DNA from: JADJPO01 sp963724535
GTDB lineage: Bacteria > Actinomycetota > Actinomycetes > Actinomycetales > Kineosporiaceae
Length of the DNA stretch: 64,000 bases
Assembly (NCBI GenBank): GCA_963724535.1
Contig: CAVRVD010000008.1
Span: forward strand, 1-64,000
Direction of reading: 5' to 3'
The notes below the pieces were generated by a model. It did no database searches and was not told the DNA's origin. It saw only the letters and a list, made by a program, of their open reading frames with translations. Shown here in pieces: positions 58,428-64,000 of the stretch. The first letter of the stretch is position 1. Each line of letters starts with the position of its first letter. Made by a program: the position numbers and the translations under genes.

Positions 58428-59224
58428 GCGTCACCCCCGTCACCCGATACCGGCTGACCGAGCGCCCCGGCGCCGCAACCCGGGTGCTCGCTCTGTGCGA
58501 CGACCCGCGCTCGTCGTCCGAGGACCTGGCGACCGCGATCGCGATGGACCCGATCTTCGCGGCCAAGGTGCTGCGGATCGCCAACTCCGCCTACTACGGG
58601 CTGAGCGGGCGGGTCTCCACCCTGGGCTTCGCGGTGTCGGTGCTCGGTTTCCAGGGGGTGCGCAGCCTGGCCGTGCTCGGCGCGGCCGGGCTCGACCGGG
58701 CCGACGGGGCACCGCCCGGGTTCTGGGAGGCCGCGGCGCTGTGCGCCACCGGGGCGGAGATGGTCGCCCCGCTGGTCGACGCCGAGCCGGGTGACGCGTT
58801 CATCGTCGGGCTGTTGCACATGATCGGCACCGTGCTGATGCACCAGAGCGGTGAGCCGGTCTCGGTCTGTGTGCCCGAGGACATACCCCCCGAGCAGCGG
58901 CTGGGCGAGGAACGCGACCGGTTCGCGATCACCCACGACGAGCTGGGCGCACTGGCCCTGACGCAGTGGCACTTCCCGTCGAGGATCCACGAGGTCATCG
59001 GCCGGCACCACTTGCCGATGACCCCTGACGCGCAACCCTTGGAGCACGCCCTGCACATCGCGCGGTCGCTGGCCGCCGAGGCCATGTCCCCGGAGTGCAC
59101 CAGCGACCTGGGCTACGCCTGGCTCAGCGGGGGCCGGCTCGGTGAGGAGCAGGGCCGGGCTCTGCTGCAGCGGGTGATCGAGCGCTCGGCCGCCCTGCTC
59201 GAGGGGCTGCGCCCCGAGCGCTGA
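58424..59224 (+). CDS. HDOD-domain signalling protein
   Basis: A 266-residue protein made of one HDOD domain, an HD-related fold without phosphodiesterase residues. Typical segments: L-A-T-A-I-A-M-D-P-I-F-A-A-K-V-L-R-I-A-N-S-A-Y-Y-G, a G-F-x-x-V-R-S-L-A-V-L helix, H-M-I-G-T-V-L-M-H and the late I-G-R-H-H. It overlaps the diguanylate cyclase stop by 4 bases (ATGA), so the pair is likely to work together in a c-di-GMP-linked response. Confidence 0.92.
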   Translation: MSVTPVTRYRLTERPGAATRVLALCDDPRSSSEDLATAIAMDPIFAAKVLRIANSAYYGLSGRVSTLGFAVSVLGFQGVRSLAVLGAAGLDRADGAPPGFWEAAALCATGAEMVAPLVDAEPGDAFIVGLLHMIGTVLMHQSGEPVSVCVPEDIPPEQRLGEERDRFAITHDELGALALTQWHFPSRIHEVIGRHHLPMTPDAQPLEHALHIARSLAAEAMSPECTSDLGYAWLSGGRLGEEQGRALLQRVIERSAALLEGLRPER

Positions 59225-59244
59225 CCCTCTTCGGCCACCGTCGG

Positions 59245-60057
59245 TCAGCGCAGGCCGGCGAAGACGTCGTCCAGCATCGTCGGGCCGGCCGGACGCCCCA
59301 CCTCGACGAACCACTCGCGGCCCAGGACCCACCGGGCCAACGGCGGCGGCAGGCGCAGGAGCGCGCCGATGGTGCGCAAGTCGGAGGTGTCGGCGCTGGC
59401 CTGGCTGGCGTGGGCGCGCAGCGCGGCCCGCTTGGCGTCGAGGTGGTCGCGCACGTCGACCCGGTGGGTGAGCCCGGCTCGAGCGGTGTAGGCGCGGTCG
59501 AAGGAGGTCGGGTCGACCTCCGCGGGCAGCAGCCGCAGCCGGGCGGCCAAGCGGAGGGCGCGCTGCAGCAGGTCGCGATCCACGGTCGCCTCCAGCAGGA
59601 CCGGGGTGGCGGCCTGCGCGGCGGCCCGCCGGGCGACCTGGTGCACTCGGATGTGGTCAGGATGGCCGTAGCCCCCGGCCGGGTCGTAGCCGGTGAGCAC
59701 ATCGGCGTCCTCCGCCCGGCAGATCGCGGCGAGCCGTTCGGCGGCCTGGTCGATGTCGATGCGGCAGAAGGCGTTCTGGCCACCGGCCGTGCCGTCCAGG
59801 CCGGAGTCGTTGTAGCCCAGCCGGATCATTCCGGTCACGCCGAGGGCGGCTGCAGCGGCCTCCAGCTCGGCGGTCCGGGTGCCGGCCAAAGCTTCGCCCT
59901 GCTCACCGAACCGGGCGGCCGCCAGCCCGGAGGCGCCGTCCGTGGCGGTGACCAGCACCACCCGGTGCCCCTCGGCGGCGGCCCGGGCCAGGGTGCCGCC
60001 GGTGAGCAGCGCCTCGTCGTCCGGATGGGCGTGGAAGGACACCAGGGTGAACGGCAC
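59245..60057 (-). CDS. PIG-L family zinc deacetylase
   Basis: A 270-residue LmbE/PIG-L enzyme that removes N-acetyl from sugars or similar. Zinc ligands and base are in S-F-H-A-H-P-D-D-E-A (His12, Asp15) and G-Y-G-H-P-D-H-I-R-V-H (near 129-139). It resembles MshB and Mca, but key context (mshA-D genes) is absent, so the substrate is open. It is divergent from a GT4 glycosyltransferase with 44 bases between, suggesting a shared glycoconjugate pathway. Confidence 0.9.
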   Translation of the reverse strand: MPFTLVSFHAHPDDEALLTGGTLARAAAEGHRVVLVTATDGASGLAAARFGEQGEALAGTRTAELEAAAAALGVTGMIRLGYNDSGLDGTAGGQNAFCRIDIDQAAERLAAICRAEDADVLTGYDPAGGYGHPDHIRVHQVARRAAAQAATPVLLEATVDRDLLQRALRLAARLRLLPAEVDPTSFDRAYTARAGLTHRVDVRDHLDAKRAALRAHASQASADTSDLRTIGALLRLPPPLARWVLGREWFVEVGRPAGPTMLDDVFAGLR

Positions 60058-60101
60058 GCTCGTATCGTCGCAGCGATGAGAGTGTCGGCGAGAGTGGTCC
60101 C

Positions 60102-61247
60102 GTGCTGAGGGTGCTGCATGTCAGCGACTGCTACCTGCCGCGCCTCGGCGGGATCGAGACCCAGGTGCACGAGCTGGCCAGGCGGCAGCGCCTCGCCGGG
60201 GACGACGCCGAGGTGGTCACCGCGACCCCCCGGTGGCGGCACGACCGGGCGGGTCGCGACGAGGTGGACGGCGTGCCGGTGCACCGCAGCTGCGTCGACC
60301 TGCCGTTCGAGCTGCCGGTGCATCCCCGAGGCGGGCGCGAGGTGGCCGGCGTCGTCCGCCGGGCGCGGGACGCCGGCGCCGGCTTCGACGTCGCCCACGT
60401 GCACGTCGGAGTGGTCTCCCCGTTCGCGCACCAGGGACTGGTGGCGCTGGCCCGGCTCGGGGTGCCCACCGTGGTCACCGTGCACTCGATGTGGGGTCCG
60501 GCGGCGCCCGTGCTGCGGGCGCTGGCCCGGGCCTGGGGGCTGAGCCGCCGCCCGGTGGTGCTCAGCGCGGTGAGCGCGGCGGCCGCTGCGCCGCTGCGTC
60601 CGCTGGCCGGAGGGGAGGAGGTGCTCGTCGTCCCGAACGGTATCGACGTCGGCTCCTGGCGGGTCGAGCCGCTGCCGCGCCCGGACGACGAGGTGGTCCT
60701 GGCCGCCGTCCAGCGCCTGGCACCGCGCAAGCGATGCCTGCCGCTGCTGGAGGTGCTGGCCCAGGCCCGCCGGCTGCTGCCGGCCACGGTGCGGCTGCGG
60801 GCGGTCGTGGTGGGTGAGGGACCGCTGCGCGGGCGGATGGAGCGCCGGGTCGCCGAGCCCGACCTGGCCGGTTGGGTCGAGCTGCCCGGTCGGTGGGCCG
60901 CTCCTGCGATCCGGGAGCTCTATCGGCGGGCCGACGTCTTCGTCGCGGCGAGCACCCTGGAGTCGTTCGGGATCGCCGCGCTGGAGGCGCGTACCGCGGG
61001 GGTCCCGGTGGTGGCGCGCTCCGGCACTGGGATCGCCGAGTTCGTTCGGCACGGGGTGAACGGGCTGCTGGCCGGGGACGACGCAGGCCTGGCCGAGGCG
61101 GTCGCCGAGCTGGCCGGCGACCCGCGACGGCGCGCCGCGATCGCCGCCCGGAACCGGGCCCAGGCCCCGGCGGCATCCTGGCCGGACGTGCTGCGGGCCT
61201 GCGAGCGTGCCTACACGTCGGCGGTCGCCCGCAGCGCTGGTCGGTGA
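60102..61247 (+). CDS. GT4-family glycosyltransferase
   Basis: A 381-residue GT-B enzyme. The N-domain begins R-V-L-H-V-S-D-C-Y-L-P-R-L-G-G-I-E-T-Q-V; the C-domain has V-L-A-A-V-Q-R-L-A-P-R-K-R, V-V-V-G-E-G-P-L-R, L-P-G-R-W and the donor motif E-S-F-G-I-A-A-L-E-A (E-x7-E). It is a retaining transferase using a nucleotide sugar, possibly mannose-type, on lipids or glycans. The GTG at 60102 has poor Shine-Dalgarno context. Its stop codon lies within a 14-bp tandem repeat shared with the convergent Ppx gene. Confidence 0.92.
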   Translation: MLRVLHVSDCYLPRLGGIETQVHELARRQRLAGDDAEVVTATPRWRHDRAGRDEVDGVPVHRSCVDLPFELPVHPRGGREVAGVVRRARDAGAGFDVAHVHVGVVSPFAHQGLVALARLGVPTVVTVHSMWGPAAPVLRALARAWGLSRRPVVLSAVSAAAAAPLRPLAGGEEVLVVPNGIDVGSWRVEPLPRPDDEVVLAAVQRLAPRKRCLPLLEVLAQARRLLPATVRLRAVVVGEGPLRGRMERRVAEPDLAGWVELPGRWAAPAIRELYRRADVFVAASTLESFGIAALEARTAGVPVVARSGTGIAEFVRHGVNGLLAGDDAGLAEAVAELAGDPRRRAAIAARNRAQAPAASWPDVLRACERAYTSAVARSAGR

Positions 61248-61282
61248 TGTCGGCTCGGTGATGTCGGGTCGGTGAGGTCAGA
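61241..61282. repeat. Three 14-bp tandem repeats over two convergent stops
   Basis: Three copies of TCGGTGATGTCGGG-like sequence (61241, 61255, 61269). The first contains the glycosyltransferase TGA, the third the Ppx-gene stop on the other strand. Confidence 0.9.
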
Positions 61283-62234
61283 GGTGGTCGAGGCGTTCCA
61301 GGATCAGCCCCTCGCGCAGCGCCCAGGGGCAGATCTGCAGCGACTCCACCTCGAACAGGTCCATCGCGGCATCGGCCACGACCGCGCCGGCGGCCATCTG
61401 GTGGGCGCGGTTGGTCGATACGCCGGGCAGCTTGGCCAGCTCGGCGGTGGTCTTGGTGACCAGGTCGGGCAGCCGCTTGCCGAGCGTCGACAGCTCCAGG
61501 ATGCGTGCCACCCGAGGGCCCTTGGAGGCTGCGGCCGCACCACAGATCCGGGCCAGCGAGCGGAAGGTCTTGCTGGTGGCCACGGCGTGGTCGTAGGGGC
61601 CCAGGCGCAACACCCCGCCGGCGTTCTGCCCGATCTCGGTCCGCACGTGGGCGCGCAGCTCGGCGAACTGCTCGGCCCGGGGGTGACCACGACCGTGCCC
61701 CGCCCCCCGGGCCGGCCCGGTCGGGCCCAGCCAGTCCCGGGTCAGCCGGGCGGCGCCCAGGGGAAGGGACATCGCCACGTCAGGCGCCTCGTCGTCCCCC
61801 GCGGCGATCTCCAGCGAACCGCCGCCGATGTCCAGGACGAGGAGGCGCCCGGAGGACCATCCGAACCAGCGTCGGACGGCGAGGAAGGTGATCCGGGCCT
61901 CGTCGGTGCCGGTCAGCACCTGAAGGTCCACCCCGGTCTCGGAGCGGATCCGGTCGAGGGTCTCCTCGCCGTTGCCGGCGTCGCGGATCGCCGAGGTGGC
62001 GAAGGCGAGAACCGATGAGCAGCCCTTGTCGGCGGCCGCCGCCTGGGCCCGGGTGACGAAGTCGACGAGGGCCTGCGCACCGGCTGGGGCGAGCTGGCCG
62101 GAGTCGTCGATGTGCTCGGACAGCCGCAACGGCTCCTTGACCGAGTGCGCGGGCAGTGGGCGGGCGCCGCGGTGGGCATCGACGACCAGGAGGTGACCCG
62201 TGTTGGAACCGATGTCCAGGACGGCCAGGCGCAT
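61278..62234 (-). CDS. ppx: Ppx/GppA family phosphatase
   Basis: A 318-residue actin-like-fold enzyme hydrolysing polyphosphate or (p)ppGpp. Motifs: L-D-I-G-S-N-T-G-H-L-L-V-V (phosphate 1), T-S-A-I-R-D-A-x-N (near 95), G-x-x-E-A-R, and L-D-I-G-G-G-S-L-E-I (phosphate 2, near 142). The length matches the short actinobacterial Ppx1/Rv0496 type, which lacks the C-terminal HD-like domain. TACGCT lies 8 bases before the ATG, giving a leaderless mRNA. An Arg/Gly/His-rich insertion (about 177-188) is unusual. Confidence 0.93.
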   Translation of the reverse strand: MRLAVLDIGSNTGHLLVVDAHRGARPLPAHSVKEPLRLSEHIDDSGQLAPAGAQALVDFVTRAQAAAADKGCSSVLAFATSAIRDAGNGEETLDRIRSETGVDLQVLTGTDEARITFLAVRRWFGWSSGRLLVLDIGGGSLEIAAGDDEAPDVAMSLPLGAARLTRDWLGPTGPARGAGHGRGHPRAEQFAELRAHVRTEIGQNAGGVLRLGPYDHAVATSKTFRSLARICGAAAASKGPRVARILELSTLGKRLPDLVTKTTAELAKLPGVSTNRAHQMAAGAVVADAAMDLFEVESLQICPWALREGLILERLDHL

Positions 62235-62599
62235 CGAGCCAGCGTATCGAGCACCGGGGAGCGGCCCGTGACGTGCAAGGCCCCGTGACGGGACCGGACC
62301 AGGATGCGGATCCGCGGGCGGCCACACCGTCCCACCAGCGATGTGTGACATGAAGTGGTTGATCCACTACCGAGGGTGCCGAGGTAGGGCGAGCAGCGCA
62401 GTTTTCGTCGTCCAGGAAGGGCATTCCGTCGCGGCGGCCTGCCGGGACCTCCCGCGGGCGGGTAGCGTCATCCGCGGCGGTTTGTGCCGGCATGCCCGGA
62501 GCCCGCCGTCGGCGAGGACGGTGCCCCGACCCGGCCGACCCACCGGTCCGACCCGCCCGGCGGTTCCGCCCACCGACCCACCTGAGAGGACGGCGCGCC
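62235..62599. other. 365-bp gap between ppx and FHA genes
   Basis: Divergent promoter region. Next to ppx there is TACGCT on the minus strand. Short hairpins AGTGG-TTGAT-CCACT (about 62353-62367) and CTACC/GGTAG (about 62366-62385) occur in the middle. TAGCGTCATCC (62463) resembles a -10 region for the FHA gene, which has GAGAGGAC before its ATG. No gene is evident. Confidence 0.45.
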
Positions 62600-63919
62600 A
62601 TGAGTTCGGGGGCGACATACTCGCCCGGCGCCTGGTTCGCGCTGGTCACCCCGTCGGCGGCGGTGCTGGTGGACCCCGAGCTGCCCAGTGACCGTCTCGA
62701 CGAGCTGTGGCATGCGGTGCAGTCGGGGGAGGGGGCGGCCCGGGCGCTGTCGGTGATCGCCGAGGGCAACCCGCGAGTGATGCCCGCGTTCGCCCTGGCT
62801 GCCGTCGAGTCGAAGGGGGTCCGGCTGGTCGTCCGGGGCAGGATCGCGGTGACCGTTCAGTCCCGTACCGGAGAGGTGCGTCAGATCTCGGTGCCCGCGG
62901 GCCGCAGCCCGTACGAGGAGTGGCTGAGCACCACCGACACCGTGTGGTTCGTCCGGCCCGGGGCGCGCCCGGACGGGGTGGCGCTGCCGATCGTCGCTGC
63001 CGCCGTCCTGGCGGACGTGCTCGCCTGGCAGCCGATGCCCGGGATGGACGGCTGGGCCGTGGTGGCCTCGGGGCAGCGGTCCCGCACGGTCGAGGCGCCG
63101 CCGATCGTGGCGGCCCCGGCCCGCGCGGACACACCGCAGACCGAGCCGGACGTCGAGGAGCCCCCCGCGGCGCTCGCGGACACCGTGGCCTCCCGGCGTC
63201 GGTCGCCGCAGGAGATCCGGGCGGCGACCGGGCGGACATCGGCCGGCCTCGGCTCGCACCTGCGGCGCCGGTATGGAGCCTGGGACTGGTCGCTGCCTGA
63301 TCGTGCCGCCGCATCGGTGCCGCAGGCCCGCAACGGCACTGACGAGCCGGACGTCGAGCCGAACGTCGAGCCTTACGTCGAGCCGGACGACGTGGCGCCT
63401 GCGCCGTCTCCCGAGCTGCCCGCCCAGCCCGCGTCGTCCGAGGTGCTGTCTCAGGCAGAGCTGTCTCAGGCAGAGCTGTCTCAGGCAGAGCCGTCCGACC
63501 AGCCACCCGCGGAGCCCGCCGCGCCGGAACGCGTCGAGCCCGAACCGGGCGCTGAGCAGCCGGTCACCTACGGGATGCTGCGGTTCAGCGACGGCAAGCA
63601 GGTCCGGATCGCCGGCCCGGTGATCATCGGCCGGGCGCCGTCGCAGGCCGGCAACGGCCGGGACCGCCCGGCGCAGCTGGTGACCGTACCCGGTGCCGGG
63701 CGGGGCCTCTCGCGCAACCACGTCCGAATCGACGTCGGGGTCGGCGGCCTGTTCGTGATCGACCTGGGGTCGCGCAACGGCAGCTCGCTGGAGGCGACGG
63801 GCAGCGCCCCGGTACGGATGGACGCCTGGGTGCCCTACCCGTTGCGTCCCGGCATGACCCTGAGCTTCGCCGACTCCTCCTGCGTGTTCGGCGAGGAGGA
63901 GGGGCCGGCCCCGCAATGA
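62600..63919 (+). CDS. FHA-domain protein
   Basis: A 439-residue cytoplasmic protein with a C-terminal FHA domain (about 335-430) that binds phosphothreonine: V-I-I-G-R-A-P, the R-G-L-S-R-N-H-V-R-I core with conserved Ser and His, and D-L-G-S-R-N-G-S. The N-terminal 150 residues form an unassigned conserved domain (W-F-A-L-V-T-P-S-A-A-V-L-V). Between them is a long disordered acidic Pro/Glu linker with D-V-E-P and three L-S-Q-A-E repeats encoded by a 15-bp DNA repeat. FHA proteins of this kind dock on Ser/Thr kinases; none is in view. Confidence 0.88.
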   Translation: MSSGATYSPGAWFALVTPSAAVLVDPELPSDRLDELWHAVQSGEGAARALSVIAEGNPRVMPAFALAAVESKGVRLVVRGRIAVTVQSRTGEVRQISVPAGRSPYEEWLSTTDTVWFVRPGARPDGVALPIVAAAVLADVLAWQPMPGMDGWAVVASGQRSRTVEAPPIVAAPARADTPQTEPDVEEPPAALADTVASRRRSPQEIRAATGRTSAGLGSHLRRRYGAWDWSLPDRAAASVPQARNGTDEPDVEPNVEPYVEPDDVAPAPSPELPAQPASSEVLSQAELSQAELSQAEPSDQPPAEPAAPERVEPEPGAEQPVTYGMLRFSDGKQVRIAGPVIIGRAPSQAGNGRDRPAQLVTVPGAGRGLSRNHVRIDVGVGGLFVIDLGSRNGSSLEATGSAPVRMDAWVPYPLRPGMTLSFADSSCVFGEEEGPAPQ

Positions 63920-63928
63920 GGTTCGGTC

Positions 63929-64000
63929 TCAGCCGGGCAGTCGGGTGAAGGTGAGCACCCGCTCACCGATCAGCACCCGGGCACTCGGCGCGATCACCGT
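63929..64000 (-). CDS. 3' end of a gene running off the right edge
   Basis: The last 23 codons and TGA of a minus-strand reading frame: T-V-I-A-P-S-A-R-V-L-I-G-E-R-V-L-T-F-T-R-L-P-G. It is convergent with the FHA gene, 9 bases from its stop. The V-x-I-G-x-R-V-L-T-F pattern recalls the last strand of an FHA domain. Too little is visible to name it. Confidence 0.4.
   Translation of the reverse strand, partial: TVIAPSARVLIGERVLTFTRLPG

Noticed and set aside
59245..61247. Mycothiol genes mshB and mshA.
   Set aside because: The glycosyltransferase lacks the MshA-type opening and length, and no other msh genes are near. Only family names are justified.

Overview
The window is very GC-rich, dense, single-chromosome DNA with GTG/TTG starts, frequent GTGA/ATGA gene overlaps and several leaderless -10 boxes. 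The gene families (actinobacterial XPB helicase, DUF3027, DUF2530, DUF1206, an ArfA-like BON/OmpA protein, a c-di-AMP riboswitch in front of an NlpC/P60 hydrolase) point to an Actinomycetes chromosome. Several neighbour pairs recall the M. tuberculosis Rv0859-Rv0900 region: XPB and the helicase-associated protein, cold shock protein, MFS, DUF3027 and DUF2530, serC and citrate synthase, and ArfA. I cannot name the genus. There are no rRNA or tRNA genes, phage, insertion sequences or CRISPR arrays.

Layout. 1-2.7 kb (minus): a flavin redox operon of a ferric-reductase-like flavohaem protein, an FMN-binding protein and its flavin transferase ApbE. 2.9-5.5 kb (minus): a lipoprotein and XPB. 5.6-9.0 kb (plus): a PadR regulator with a long palindromic operator, an Rrf2 regulator, a TauE/SafE permease broken by two apparent frameshifts, and a small-molecule kinase. 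9.0-12.0 kb (minus): helicase-associated protein and a conserved hypothetical. 12.2-15.3 kb (plus): an LLM flavin enzyme coupled to a carbonic-anhydrase-like protein, then a leaderless PadR-HAAS-micropeptide operon. 15.3-22.5 kb: acyl-CoA ligase, zwf, HAD hydrolase, cold shock protein, MFS protein, DUF3027, DUF2530.

22.6-26.9 kb (minus) is the most unusual block. Two membrane-anchored proteins with related helix-hairpin-helix-like C-terminal domains flank a BON/BON/OmpA protein. 27-41 kb: CPBP protease, L-serine deaminase, a methyltransferase-like protein, MFS transporter, secreted amidase, methyltransferase, a membrane-anchored propeller-like protein whose 3' end overlaps a convergent sensor-like gene by 234 bp, serC, citrate synthase, pdxH, two small membrane-protein genes and a secreted fasciclin protein. 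41.3-41.7 kb is non-coding and holds a three-way-junction-like element.

41.7-50 kb: thioesterase-like protein, photolyase, DtxR-type metal repressor, c-di-AMP riboswitch with NlpC/P60 endopeptidase, a structured element before an HNH endonuclease, universal stress protein, DUF1206, mutarotase and an SRPBCC protein. 50-56.9 kb: a TetR regulator, two copies of a 19-bp operator, and a divergent fatty-acid beta-oxidation operon (acyl-CoA dehydrogenase, thiolase, FadB-type fusion, CoA transferase). 56.9-64 kb: a PAS-GGDEF/HDOD signalling pair, PIG-L deacetylase, GT4 glycosyltransferase, Ppx/GppA phosphatase and an FHA protein, with the 3' end of another gene at the right edge.

The regulatory themes are local autoregulated repressors next to their targets (PadR twice, Rrf2, TetR), metal and second-messenger control (DtxR, c-di-AMP, c-di-GMP), and short 14-16-bp tandem repeats in three intergenic gaps.
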